Shown one piece after another: positions 10,706-19,509 of a DNA stretch of 64,000 bases. The stretch comes from Vibrio coralliirubri (lineage in GTDB: Bacteria > Pseudomonadota > Gammaproteobacteria > Enterobacterales > Vibrionaceae): the NCBI RefSeq assembly GCF_024347375.1, contig NZ_AP025470.1, positions 1,798,001 through 1,862,000 on the forward strand. The letters run 5' to 3'. Made by a program: the position numbers and the translations under genes. Below the pieces are notes generated by a model. It had not been told where the DNA came from. It did not search any database and saw nothing but the letters and a program-made list of their open reading frames with translations. Every line of letters starts with the position of its first letter. Within the stretch, counting starts at the first letter, position 1.

Positions 10706-10791
10706 TTTTGTCCAACAGGGACAATGTGCGACATTTTGTCCTAGCTCATGTTTTGATTCATTTTAACGGGGTAAATGACGCAATTTTGTCC
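10706..10791. promoter_or_regulatory. Three TTTTGTCC boxes, candidate upstream activating sites
   Basis: TTTTGTCC occurs at 10706-10713, 10734-10741 and 10784-10791. The first is half of the inverted repeat TTGTCC-N5-GGACAA (10708-10724). The second lies in GACA-N3-TGTC. They lie about 40-125 bases upstream of the sigma-54 promoter, where enhancer-binding proteins normally sit. The first overlaps the 5' region of the regulator gene itself. Confidence 0.6.
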
Positions 10792-10831
10792 GAAATAACA
10801 GCAATTTAATGAAATCTGATGCATGATTTGT

Positions 10832-10847
10832 TGGCATTAAGATTGCT
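10832..10847 (+). promoter_or_regulatory. Sigma-54 promoter (-24/-12) for tupA operon
   Basis: TGGCATTAAGATTGCT matches the TGGCAC-N5-TTGCW consensus at both the GG and GC positions with correct spacing. It points to tupA, whose start is 115 bases downstream, and has the TTTTGTCC boxes behind it. Confidence 0.75.
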
Positions 10848-10961
10848 AGTAAGGTGTAGATTTCTAATTACAACAATTAGCGTCTTATGCACATGCCCTT
10901 CTTTGAGCCCTTTAAAACTGAAGGCATGTCATTCATTTATAACAGAATGGACATAATAATA

Positions 10962-11768
10962 ATGAAAGCAATTCCCCTAACTATTGCAGCTCTATCTATC
11001 GTCAGTTACACGGCTAGCAGCGCGGAAGACACCACTCATATTAAGTTGGCGACAACCACAAGTACTTATCACTCTGGTCTACTGGACTACTTATTGCCTG
11101 AGTTCGAAAAGGATTCTGGTATCAAGGTTGATGTTCTTGCCGCTGGTACAGGTAAATCACTTCGCATGGGTGAAAATGGTGACGTTGATTTGGTGATGAC
11201 TCACGCACCAAAGGCTGAAGCGAATTTCGTAGAACAAGGTTACGGCGTTTTACCTCGTAAGCTTATGTATAACGACTTTGTCATCGTTGGCCCACAAAGC
11301 GACCCTGCAAAAATTGAATCTCAAAAAGCAGTGGCAGATGTGTTCAAAGCGATCGCGACTAATAACGTGACGTTTGTGTCTCGTGGCGACGACTCTGGTA
11401 CTCATAAGAAAGAGATGGGTATTTGGGCGCAAACTAAAATCGAACCAAACTTTGGTGGTTACCGCAGTGTTGGTCAAGGCATGGGCCCTACTCTGAACAT
11501 GGCGTCAGAGATGCAAGGTTACACCATGACAGACCGTGGTACTTGGTTGGCTTACCAAAACAAACTGGATCTAAAAATCCTTTTCCAAGGTGACAAGAAC
11601 CTCTTCAACCCTTACCAAGTGATTCTGGTTAATCCTGAGCGCTACCCAAGCATTAACTACCAAGCAGCGAAAGTATTCAGTGATTGGTTAGTTAACCCTA
11701 AAGGTCAGAAACTGATTAACGACTTTAAACTGCATGGAAAACAACTGTTTGTTGCAAGCGCAGAATAG
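10962..11768 (+). CDS. tupA: Periplasmic tungstate-binding protein of ABC importer
   Basis: 268 aa from MKAIPLTIAALS, chosen because a signal peptide follows directly (cleavage near ASSAED). Ribosome site is weak; an ATG five codons upstream is also possible. The mature start has the TTTST motif (LATTTSTYHSGLL) of TupA/PstS-like oxyanion binders, then AAGTGKSLRMGENGDVDLVMTHAP and SRGDDSGTHKKE, all typical of TupA rather than molybdate-type ModA. It captures tungstate (possibly molybdate too) for TupBC. First gene of a probable six-part unit with mobA and mobB-moeA, led by a sigma-54 promoter. Confidence 0.9.
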   Translation: MKAIPLTIAALSIVSYTASSAEDTTHIKLATTTSTYHSGLLDYLLPEFEKDSGIKVDVLAAGTGKSLRMGENGDVDLVMTHAPKAEANFVEQGYGVLPRKLMYNDFVIVGPQSDPAKIESQKAVADVFKAIATNNVTFVSRGDDSGTHKKEMGIWAQTKIEPNFGGYRSVGQGMGPTLNMASEMQGYTMTDRGTWLAYQNKLDLKILFQGDKNLFNPYQVILVNPERYPSINYQAAKVFSDWLVNPKGQKLINDFKLHGKQLFVASAE

Positions 11769-11805
11769 TTTGTTGTAAGTGAACTGTCGTTTTCTGTAAG
11801 TAAAA

Positions 11806-11843
11806 GTAGCGCTAAGGGTTCAACCCGAATCAATTAGCGCTAC
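11806..11843 (+). other. Intercistronic stem-loop between tupA and tupB
   Basis: 10 bp perfect stem GTAGCGCTAA / TTAGCGCTAC with an inner GGGTT/AACCC pair, 38 bases after the tupA stop and without a T tract. Such hairpins often stabilise the mRNA of the abundant binding protein and lower downstream expression (inference). Confidence 0.6.
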
Positions 11844-11944
11844 GCTTAACTAAACAGTTAACGAAGCACCTAAGCAATGTCGTTTTAAAAACTGTCTTGG
11901 TTTAACAACAGATCACTATAAAGCTGTCTCGCTTTAATAACGTT

Positions 11945-11998
11945 CACGCTTAACAACACATTCATGCTTAGAAACACAATCATGCTTAAGAGCAATAG
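11945..11998 (+). repeat. Degenerate 18 bp tandem repeat, three units
   Basis: Units at 11945-11962, 11963-11980 and 11981-11998 share the core CA(C/T)GCTTA followed by an A-rich tail. A more decayed unit may precede. It lies in the 322-base tupA-tupB gap, where I see no gene. Confidence 0.55.
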
Positions 11999-12090
11999 CT
12001 GACCAATACACACTCAAATAGTTTGGGTCAGCTATGATTAACATCAGTTATTACCGATAAAACCTATTATCGATTTACACGAGATACTTC

Positions 12091-12789
12091 ATGACCCTAT
12101 GGCAAACAACGATTGATGCAATGAATCTACTTGTGAGTTTTGACCACGAATTGTGGAAAATCGTCGCGGTATCCTTCAGCGTATCTTTGTCCGCCATCTC
12201 ATTGGTGATTGTTCCTGCAATCCTTATGGCTTTCTTATTGGCTTATACCGAGTTCCCCGGGAAATGGGCTTTGCTTTCAGTGATCAACACCCTGCAAGCG
12301 ATCCCTACTGTGGTGATCGGTTTGTTGATGTACATGATGCTTTCTCGCTCTGGCCCGTTAGGTGACTGGCAATTGCTGTTCACCCAAAAGGCGATGATTC
12401 TAGGTCAGATGGTGATCTGTTTCCCTATCCTAGTTGCGATGATGCATGGCGCTCTGCAGGCCAGTGACCGCCGAGCCGTAGAAACAGCGCGCACACTTGG
12501 TGTATCAACAACACGCGTGGCGTGTACCTTAATTTGGGAAACACGTTTTCCTCTGTTGGCTGCAACCATTGCTGCCTTCTCTCGTATCGTGACAGAGGTC
12601 GGTTGTTCAATGATGGTCGGTGGCAACATTATGGGGATGACGAGAAACATCCCAACAGCTATCGCCATGGAAAGCCACAAAGGCGCATTTGCTCAAGGTG
12701 TCGCCCTCGGTATGGTGTTATTAGCATTGGCATTAGCCCTTAACTTTTTCCTTTCCAGTGTGAGAGGAAAAGGCTATTTAAGAACTTAG
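12091..12789 (+). CDS. tupB: Tungstate ABC importer permease
   Basis: 232 aa inner-membrane protein with about five hydrophobic helices and the BPD_transp_1 EAA loop (AVETARTLGVSTTRV), where it meets the ATPase TupC. Opening reads SFSVSLSAISLVIVPAILMA and the membrane pattern fits TupB/WtpB-type permeases. It starts 322 bases after tupA, beyond a stem-loop, and is followed 10 bases later by tupC. Together they import the oxyanion bound by TupA. Confidence 0.9.
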   Translation: MTLWQTTIDAMNLLVSFDHELWKIVAVSFSVSLSAISLVIVPAILMAFLLAYTEFPGKWALLSVINTLQAIPTVVIGLLMYMMLSRSGPLGDWQLLFTQKAMILGQMVICFPILVAMMHGALQASDRRAVETARTLGVSTTRVACTLIWETRFPLLAATIAAFSRIVTEVGCSMMVGGNIMGMTRNIPTAIAMESHKGAFAQGVALGMVLLALALALNFFLSSVRGKGYLRT

Positions 12790-12799
12790 GAACGCTGTC

Positions 12800-13519
12800 A
12801 TGAGTATAAAAATAACAACGCAGCAAATTTCAATGCGCTACAAAGAGCGTGTTTTGTTCCACATTCCCGAATTGTCGATCGGCCCCAACGATGCCATTTA
12901 TCTCAAGGGAGACAATGGTGTTGGTAAAACGACCCTACTTAAAATATTGTCTGGATTAATTCAGCCGAGCTCTGGCCGTATTCAGTCTCCAACACAGAGC
13001 TGGCAGCAGAAGTTATTCCCACGGCTCAAGTTCAAAGACATCATCTACCTGCATCAAACCCCCTATCTTTTTGATGGCTCGGTGTACCAAAATGTCGCTT
13101 ATGGCATTCGCTTTAACAAAGAGAGCCAAAAAGATAAGCGAGCTCAAATAATTAATGCATTGAGAATGGTAGGTTTAGAAACCTTGGCAGATGAGCACAT
13201 TTCTGTGTTGTCTGGCGGTGAGCGTCAACGCGTAGCAATGGCTCGAGCTTGGATTCTTAAGCCTTCAATCTTGCTTATGGATGAACCAAGTGCTTCTTTA
13301 GACAAAGAATCTATTGAAAGATTGGTGATTATGGCCGAAGATCTTCTTCAGAGAGGCGCGAGTTTAGTCATCACCAGTCACCAAACTAACGCGTTAACCG
13401 ATTTATGTAAGAAGCAGTGGTGGATCAAAGACAATACTTTGACCGAATCCCCGCTTCTGCAAGTTATTCAGAAAGATAAAGCACAAGAGAATATTTATGC
13501 TGCTTCCAACGCAAACTAG
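12800..13519 (+). CDS. tupC: Tungstate ABC importer ATPase
   Basis: 239 aa cytoplasmic ATP-binding subunit. Walker [10 protein letters not shown], signature [15 protein letters not shown], Walker [13 protein letters not shown], and the switch histidine in VITSHQTN. No C-terminal TOBE (molybdate-binding) domain follows, unlike ModC. It starts 10 bases after tupB and overlaps mobA by 23 bases, so translation is probably coupled. Confidence 0.9.
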   Translation: MSIKITTQQISMRYKERVLFHIPELSIGPNDAIYLKGDNGVGKTTLLKILSGLIQPSSGRIQSPTQSWQQKLFPRLKFKDIIYLHQTPYLFDGSVYQNVAYGIRFNKESQKDKRAQIINALRMVGLETLADEHISVLSGGERQRVAMARAWILKPSILLMDEPSASLDKESIERLVIMAEDLLQRGASLVITSHQTNALTDLCKKQWWIKDNTLTESPLLQVIQKDKAQENIYAASNAN

Positions 13520-14081
13520 TTGGGTTATTCTGGCTGGCGGACAGGCCAGCCGTATGGGCGGAAAAGATAAAGGACTCGTTGAGCTCAACGGTTCTCCGCT
13601 TATTCAATACGTTATAAACAAGCTGTCACAACAAGATGTCAGCATCACTATCAATGCCAATCGTAACTTAGACAGTTATAAAGCATTTGCTCCGGTTGTT
13701 TCCGATTCTTTCCCTGACTACCCAGGTCCATTGGGTGGCATTCATGCTGGCCTTAAAAACTCGAACACCGACTGGGTTGGCTTCGTCCCTTGCGACAGCC
13801 CGCAAATCAGTGACGACCTTGTAGAGCGTTTTTGTTCTGCAGTTAAAGAAGACAGCGACATTCTTGTCGCGCATGATGGCGAATTTAAGCAACCTGTATT
13901 CACCCTATTCCACAAACGTGTTCTACCAAAGTTAGAAGCGTTTTTGGAACGTGGTGATCGTAAAATCATCTTGCTATACAAAGAGTGTGTTACCGAATAC
14001 GTTGATTTCAGCGATTCTCCTAACTGCTTTGTTAATCTCAACACGCCAGAAGAACTCACCCAATTCGGAACGCTTCAATAA
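13497..14081 (+). CDS. mobA: Molybdenum cofactor guanylyltransferase MobA
   Basis: 194 aa. Transfers GMP to Mo-molybdopterin to make the bis-MGD cofactor. The N-terminus carries the nucleotide-binding [15 protein letters not shown] signature, with later [13 protein letters not shown] and FVPCDSPQ motifs of the family. It overlaps the tupC end and its stop shares one base with the next start, so it is part of the same operon. This ties the transporter to cofactor assembly for Mo/W enzymes. Confidence 0.95.
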   Translation: MLLPTQTSWVILAGGQASRMGGKDKGLVELNGSPLIQYVINKLSQQDVSITINANRNLDSYKAFAPVVSDSFPDYPGPLGGIHAGLKNSNTDWVGFVPCDSPQISDDLVERFCSAVKEDSDILVAHDGEFKQPVFTLFHKRVLPKLEAFLERGDRKIILLYKECVTEYVDFSDSPNCFVNLNTPEELTQFGTLQ

Positions 14082-15898
14082 TGAAAGATTCTAAACAACG
14101 CCCTAACCTTCCTTTATTGGGCTTTGCTGCTTATAGCGGTACAGGCAAAACGACCGTACTTGAAGCCCTGCTTCCTCTGTTGACTGATGCGGGTTTAAAA
14201 GTTGGCGTGTTAAAACATGCTCACCACGATTTTGATGTCGATAAGCCGGGCAAAGACAGTTACCGTCTACGTAAAGCGGGCGCAAACCAAATGTTGATCG
14301 CTTCTCGTAATCGTCACGTGATGATGACAGAAACACCAGAAGCCGAAGCAGATTTTGATTACCTGCTGACTCGATTTGATACCAACACGCTTGATCTGAT
14401 TTTGGTTGAAGGCTGTAAGAACATCGCCTTCCCTAAAATTGAACTGCACCGAGATGAAGTGGGCAAACCTTGGTTGTACCCGAACGATAACAACATTATT
14501 GCTATCGCGGCAGACAGCCAAGTTGAATCAGAACTGCCACAAATGGCGATCAGCGATTTAGAAGCGATTCGTGATTTCATCATCGATTACGCGCAGTCCT
14601 TTGACCTTGCCTCTACAACAGGCAAAGTCGTGTCATGCTCACCTTCAAAAGACGCAGCGCCCGCAGTATGTTGTGACTCGTTCTCTCCTGCAGGTTTAAC
14701 CGTTACTCAAGGCCAACAAAAGATTGTTGATAGCATTGACGCGCTTGATCTCACAGAGAGTGTTGAATTACTGCAAGGCTACGGCCGCGTGCTGGCTGAA
14801 GATGTGATTTCGCCAATCAACGTTCCTCAGAATACCAACTCTGCAATGGACGGTTATGCGATACGTAGTGAAGATCTAGAATTGGACAGCTACAACATCG
14901 TTGCTGAAGTCATGGCGGGTCACAGCTACGAGCAAATTGTTCAACAAGGTGAAGCGGTTAAGATCATGACCGGCGCACCAATGCCAGAAGGCGTTGATGT
15001 TGTCGTGATGCGTGAACAAGCCGTCCAAGATGGCGATAAAGTGAGCTTCCCTGATGCTAAAATCTCGGTTGGACAAAATGTCCGCATGGCAGGTGAAGAT
15101 TTAGAAATCGGCCAACCTGTCTTTACACGTGGCACACGCATCGAAGCGCCAGAAATGGGCATGATGGCGTCGTTAGGTTTTGGTACCTGCCCTGTTCTGC
15201 GTAAAGTGAAAGTGGGTGTGTTCTCTACGGGTGATGAAGTTCAAGCGCCGGGTAGCGAACAAAAACCAAACTCTATCTACGACTCGAACCGTTTTACTAT
15301 TATCGGCATGCTTCAAAAGCTTGGCTGTGACATCGTCGATTACGGCATCATTGAAGATGACGAACAAAAGATGATGGATGTACTGCACTCTGCGTCGCTT
15401 GAAACCGATATGGTTTTGACTTCTGGTGGTGTGTCTGTTGGTGATGCGGATTACATCAAGCTTGCGTTAGATAAACTGGGCGAAATCAACTTCTGGCGTA
15501 TCAACATGCGTCCAGGTCGCCCACTGGCTTACGGTAAAATTGAAAACAAACCGTTCTTTGGTTTGCCGGGTAACCCTGTTGCTGTGATGGTGTCGTTCAT
15601 TAACTTTGTTGAGCCTGCGATCCGCAAGCTTCAAGGTCAAACGAACTGGACGCCAGTGAAAGCAAATGCTGTAGCGACGGAACAACTGCGCTCACGCCAA
15701 GGCCGTACTGAGTTCAGCCGTGGTGTGTTCTCGATGAATGAATCCGGCGTGCTCGAAGTGAAAACAACGGGTAAGCAAGGTTCAGGTATTCTGCGCTCAA
15801 TGAGCGAAGCGAACTGCTTAATCGAGATCTCACCTGCGGTTGATACCGTGAAAGTTGGCGAGACAGTGACGATCATTCCTCTGCAAGGTCGCGTTTAA
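14081..15898 (+). CDS. moeA: MobB-MoeA fusion protein, molybdenum cofactor assembly
   Basis: 605 aa. Residues 1-175 are MobB-like, with the GTP-binding loop AYSGTGKTT (around 17-25) and GVLKHAHHDFDVD. Residues about 200-605 are a full MoeA (molybdopterin molybdotransferase): PQNTNSAMDGYA, MTGAPMPEGVDVVV, SGGVSVGDADY and GLPGNPVA. MoeA inserts the metal into adenylylated molybdopterin; MobB helps the MGD step. E. coli makes these as two proteins. The joining region (about 176-200) is Ser/Ala/Cys rich. Last gene of the tup-mob unit, followed by a terminator. Confidence 0.93.
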   Translation: MKDSKQRPNLPLLGFAAYSGTGKTTVLEALLPLLTDAGLKVGVLKHAHHDFDVDKPGKDSYRLRKAGANQMLIASRNRHVMMTETPEAEADFDYLLTRFDTNTLDLILVEGCKNIAFPKIELHRDEVGKPWLYPNDNNIIAIAADSQVESELPQMAISDLEAIRDFIIDYAQSFDLASTTGKVVSCSPSKDAAPAVCCDSFSPAGLTVTQGQQKIVDSIDALDLTESVELLQGYGRVLAEDVISPINVPQNTNSAMDGYAIRSEDLELDSYNIVAEVMAGHSYEQIVQQGEAVKIMTGAPMPEGVDVVVMREQAVQDGDKVSFPDAKISVGQNVRMAGEDLEIGQPVFTRGTRIEAPEMGMMASLGFGTCPVLRKVKVGVFSTGDEVQAPGSEQKPNSIYDSNRFTIIGMLQKLGCDIVDYGIIEDDEQKMMDVLHSASLETDMVLTSGGVSVGDADYIKLALDKLGEINFWRINMRPGRPLAYGKIENKPFFGLPGNPVAVMVSFINFVEPAIRKLQGQTNWTPVKANAVATEQLRSRQGRTEFSRGVFSMNESGVLEVKTTGKQGSGILRSMSEANCLIEISPAVDTVKVGETVTIIPLQGRV

Positions 15899-15970
15899 CT
15901 CAAAACAAACACCTAAATTGACTTAGAAGCTTTTTAATTGATTTGGAAGATCTTCGCCAAAACATAAACG

Positions 15971-16009
15971 AAGCCCCTATACAGATTTTTTGATGTTAGG
16001 GGCTTTTTG
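15971..16009 (+). terminator. Rho-independent terminator of tup-mob operon
   Basis: 9 bp stem AAGCCCCTA / TAGGGGCTT (15971-15979 with 15997-16005), followed by a T-rich stretch. Confidence 0.85.
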
Positions 16010-16176
16010 TTCTTTTCGCTTCGAGAAAAACAACCTGTTCGTTTCCTAAGAGACAAATAGCTTAAATTACGCTAAACGTTTAGAACGATATTCTTAAGAT
16101 TTCTTACCATTACCTTGAGCCACGTACGGTTTTTATGTAGAGTGCGCGCAAAGTAATAATTCTATTGGAGAGCACC

Positions 16177-16443
16177 ATGGCTCGTACCATTCTGTACACT
16201 TACAAAGACGAAGACAAAGAGTTACTGTTTTCAAAACAAGAACACCGCACGATCCAAGAAGCCGTTGCTGCAGCTGAAGGCATCGACATCTCTGAGTATC
16301 TAAAAACTGAGCAACAGCTTGAGTTGATTTCTGATACTAAAGCGGTTCGCAACTACCAAGACAACTACTTCCGCAAGCTTGGCTTTACTAAGCTTACGTT
16401 GAAGCAAAAAGACAACCTTGGTGTTGGTAAAAAGAAGAAGTAA
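16177..16443 (+). CDS. DUF2960-type small protein
   Basis: 88 aa from MARTILYTYK; the GGAG at 16168 is placed well for this ATG. Basic and charged, ends in KKKK, with no signal peptide or membrane helix. I recall it as the DUF2960 family of vibrios and relatives; no function is known to me. It stands alone between two terminators and has its own strong ribosome site. Confidence 0.8.
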   Translation: MARTILYTYKDEDKELLFSKQEHRTIQEAVAAAEGIDISEYLKTEQQLELISDTKAVRNYQDNYFRKLGFTKLTLKQKDNLGVGKKKK

Positions 16444-16527
16444 GCCCTCTTGGCTCTTTTCTTAATATGCCGTTTCTAGCTTTTCGTTTGTAGCTAACAG
16501 CTAAAGAAACGAAAACACCGAACAATA

Positions 16528-16566
16528 AAAAATGCCGCAACCTCTTTCGAGATTGCGGCATTTTTA
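16528..16566. terminator. Bidirectional terminator between DUF2960 gene and nagK
   Basis: 13 bp stem AAAAATGCCGCAA / TTGCGGCATTTTT, with A and T runs on both sides, between convergent genes. Confidence 0.9.
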
Positions 16567-16615
16567 TTTGTACTTTTTAACTATCTAACCTTAGCTAGCT
16601 TAACTTAAGTCACGA

Positions 16616-17524
16616 TTACTTAATGTTAAGGAATGCAGCACCACGAACGCCGCCTGAATCACCGTGCTTCGCTTTGATGATCTTTGGACATTTCGCTACA
16701 GACAGTAGGTATTTAGGGATACGCTTTGGCATCTCTTCGTAGATAAGTTCGAAGTTTGAAAGACCGCCGCCCAATGCAACTACGTGAGGGTCAAGACCGG
16801 TAAACAGGTTCGCGAAACAGATAGCCAATAGCTCCATGAAACGATCAACGTGCTCAGCCGCTTTTGCTTCACCTTCGTTGTACGCTTGAATGATCTCAAT
16901 CGCTTTCTTTTTCTCACCGAAGTAGTGTTCATAAATCAGCTCAAAGCCACGACCTGATAGGTAGCTGTCTAGACAACCTTTCTTGCCACAACCACAACCT
17001 AGTAGCGGTGCGTTATCGCCAAGGTGGAACCAAGCATCAATAGGAAGACGCATGTGGCCTAGCTCACCTGCAACGTGGTTACGACCAGAGAACACTTTAC
17101 CTTCGTAAACTAAACCGCCACCGAAGCCAGTACCTAGAATTAGGCCTGCTACTGATGGTTCGTCTTTAAGTTCGTCATCCCACGCTTCTGAAAGCGCAAA
17201 ACAGTTCGCATCATTTTCAATTTTTACACTACGACCAATAAGCGCTTCTAGGTCTTTACGTAGTGGTTTCCCCGTTGAAGCTGGCACGTTAACAACCAGC
17301 ATCGTGCCGTCGTCAGCATCTTCCATACCAGGAAGACCAAGACCAATTTTACCTTCGCAAGAAAATTCACTGTCGTACTTCTTCACCAAACCGGCAATCG
17401 TATCAAGTAGCAGTTGATAATCTTCAGTAGGCGTTGGTACGCGTTCTGTTGCTACTCGCTCAAGTTTTTCATTGAACGCACCAAATTCAATTTTTGTGCC
17501 GCCAACATCGAAGCCGTAATACAT
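16616..17524 (-). CDS. nagK: N-acetylglucosamine kinase, ROK family
   Basis: 302 aa. Phosphorylates GlcNAc to GlcNAc-6-phosphate, used in cell-wall recycling and chitin use. Has the ROK ATP motif at the start ([14 protein letters not shown]), the substrate region [11 protein letters not shown] and [12 protein letters not shown], the zinc-binding motif GHMRLPID plus [12 protein letters not shown], and the C-terminal GGGLSNF. GGAG lies before the ATG. Length equals E. coli NagK. It is a single gene with a terminator behind. Confidence 0.93.
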   Translation of the reverse strand: MYYGFDVGGTKIEFGAFNEKLERVATERVPTPTEDYQLLLDTIAGLVKKYDSEFSCEGKIGLGLPGMEDADDGTMLVVNVPASTGKPLRKDLEALIGRSVKIENDANCFALSEAWDDELKDEPSVAGLILGTGFGGGLVYEGKVFSGRNHVAGELGHMRLPIDAWFHLGDNAPLLGCGCGKKGCLDSYLSGRGFELIYEHYFGEKKKAIEIIQAYNEGEAKAAEHVDRFMELLAICFANLFTGLDPHVVALGGGLSNFELIYEEMPKRIPKYLLSVAKCPKIIKAKHGDSGGVRGAAFLNIK

Positions 17525-17687
17525 GAAATCTCTCCAATTTTTCCCTAAATTCGGGCAAATAAATTTTTCAAATTAAACATCTAGGAAGCATTATCCATAA
17601 CACTCCCCCTACAAACCGTGATAGATAACAAACTTATCTCGTGTTCGAATCTGTTTGAACAACAAGTCAGCACAAAGCGGTTAAAGG

Positions 17688-18428
17688 TTAGAGTGACGTC
17701 TCATTTTTAGTGTGCTCTATGAAAGCGTTCAGGCTTGGTTTGGTTGGGTCGGACTTATAACGCGTCTTACTTAGCATGTAGCTTTCGCGAAATGTCTCAA
17801 ACCACAGCTGTAAAGTCTGAGCGCCCTGCTCTTCACCAGCCTGTTTCAAAACCAAGCTCGCTACTTCTGCAGTCGAGAGATGTTGTTCGTTGTCTGACTT
17901 ACGCATCATATATTGCGAAACCGATTCTGGTTCAATCGACAACACCGGTAAGTCTTGCAGATACTCAGAACGACGGAAGATACGTCGCGCTTCACGCCAA
18001 CTGCCATCAATGAAGATCAGCAGCAACGTCTTGTTCGAATCTCGCATCTCACCAAGGTCAGTAACCACGCGCGATTTGTCATCGGTATAATCTTCAGGAA
18101 AGACCACGACTGGCTGATATTTATCGTCTTTCAGCACATCAAGCATCTCTTGATTCGGTTCAGTGCGGTGCCAAAGGTAGGCATAGCTGTCTTTAACGGT
18201 ATCAAGAATTAAACGGCCGGTATTACTTGGCTTAAGTATTTCATTGTCCGATAAGATCAACATGGTCGCGACGTTCGTATTTACGTCTGGTTGATGTTCA
18301 CAGATACAGCTGTCTTGTTTGATTTTACAGAACTCACATCGAACCACTTTACACCCGCGCGCGTTAAACGGCTTGGTAGAAAGAGACAAACGGTGTTGAT
18401 ATAAACGGTGAAAAGCGTGGATTCTCAT
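17688..18428 (-). CDS. DTW-domain protein, putative tRNA-uridine aminocarboxypropyltransferase
   Basis: 246 aa from ATG (MRIHAFHRLY); a TTG two codons earlier is less likely. N-terminal zinc-type cysteines (CKVVRCEFCKIKQDSCIC), then the DTW domain with the core motif here as DGSWREARRIFRRS. Members of the family (TapT/TuaA) add a 3-amino-3-carboxypropyl group from SAM to tRNA uridine. The motif threonine is serine here. Monocistronic, divergent from the desaturase-family gene. Which tRNA position it modifies cannot be told. Confidence 0.85.
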   Translation of the reverse strand: MRIHAFHRLYQHRLSLSTKPFNARGCKVVRCEFCKIKQDSCICEHQPDVNTNVATMLILSDNEILKPSNTGRLILDTVKDSYAYLWHRTEPNQEMLDVLKDDKYQPVVVFPEDYTDDKSRVVTDLGEMRDSNKTLLLIFIDGSWREARRIFRRSEYLQDLPVLSIEPESVSQYMMRKSDNEQHLSTAEVASLVLKQAGEEQGAQTLQLWFETFRESYMLSKTRYKSDPTKPSLNAFIEHTKNETSL

Positions 18429-18502
18429 GGACAATAACGATAAATCTAGAAAAGTGGCACGATTGTACTTACAGTGTCCCTAGAATGATAGAAGGAATTC
18501 CC

Positions 18503-19306
18503 ATGCAAGACCCATCACTGCTTCGCCTTGTTTGTTTTATTGTCGTTTTTGGACTGTGTGCGCTTTGGGAATACCGTTTTCCACGTAAAGCACTGACTCA
18601 AAACAAATGGTTTCGCTGGGGAAACAACTTTGCGCTGGTTGCTTTGAACAGCTTTCTATTGGCCACTCTAATTCCTATTGCAGCCTTCCAAGCGGCGGTT
18701 ATCGCACAAGACAACCAATGGGGTTTGTTCAATACCCTGTCACTTCCGAAAGAACTGACCATTCTGATCTGTGTATTGCTCTTGGATTGTGCCATTTACC
18801 TACAACACTTGGTGTTTCACCGTGTTCCTTGGTTGTGGAAGCTACATCGAGTTCACCATGCGGACCTCGATATTGATGTCACAACCGGAACGCGCTTTCA
18901 CCCTATTGAGATGATTCTTTCAATGCTCATCAAGGTGAGTTTGGTGATCGCACTTGGTGTGCCTGTCATTGCGGTCGTGATCTTTGAAATTGTTCTTAAT
19001 GCCAGCGCGATGTTTAACCATAGCAATGCACGTCTTCCGCTATGGTTCGATAAACGCTTGAGAAAAGTGATTGTGACACCAGACATGCACCGCGTTCATC
19101 ACTCGGTCATTGTTAAGGAAACGCACTCAAACTTTGGCTTCTTTTTATCAGTGTGGGACATCTGGTTTAAGACTTACCGCGCTCAACCCAAGCTTGGTCA
19201 TGACAAGGTGCATATTGGTGTTCCCGAGATTCAAGATGGTAAAGAGCAACGGCTAGATTTAATGTTGCGTCAGCCATTTGCACGATTCCCGACAACGAAA
19301 AACTAG
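18503..19306 (+). CDS. Sterol desaturase / fatty acid hydroxylase family membrane protein
   Basis: 267 aa. Start at MQDPSLLRLV because AAGGA lies 7 bases before it; an ATG six codons upstream lacks such a site. Four or so hydrophobic helices. The three histidine clusters of the di-iron family are present: HLVFH (HX3H), HRVHH and, later, MHRVHHS. Such enzymes hydroxylate or desaturate lipids at the membrane. The substrate in vibrios is not known to me. Confidence 0.88.
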   Translation: MQDPSLLRLVCFIVVFGLCALWEYRFPRKALTQNKWFRWGNNFALVALNSFLLATLIPIAAFQAAVIAQDNQWGLFNTLSLPKELTILICVLLLDCAIYLQHLVFHRVPWLWKLHRVHHADLDIDVTTGTRFHPIEMILSMLIKVSLVIALGVPVIAVVIFEIVLNASAMFNHSNARLPLWFDKRLRKVIVTPDMHRVHHSVIVKETHSNFGFFLSVWDIWFKTYRAQPKLGHDKVHIGVPEIQDGKEQRLDLMLRQPFARFPTTKN

Positions 19307-19380
19307 GTTCGAATTCAGTTGAGTCTCAAGTTTATATTGAGACCAACCTTAGCTTAATACCAAAGTTATCTTAGAACCAC

Positions 19381-19425
19381 AAACGCCCTTAGATTCATGT
19401 GAGAATTTAAGGGCGTTTGTGTATC
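19381..19425. terminator. Hairpin terminator after desaturase-family gene
   Basis: 11 bp perfect stem AAACGCCCTTA / TAAGGGCGTTT (19381-19391 with 19408-19418), short T-rich tail. It lies between convergent genes. Confidence 0.75.
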
Positions 19426-19509
19426 TATAGGAATATAAGCGCAGCTAGTGCTTCAAGTCTTGTGCTGTCAGGCTTAACTCAGCACGCTCGCTTATTTCAG
19501 CACGCTTGT

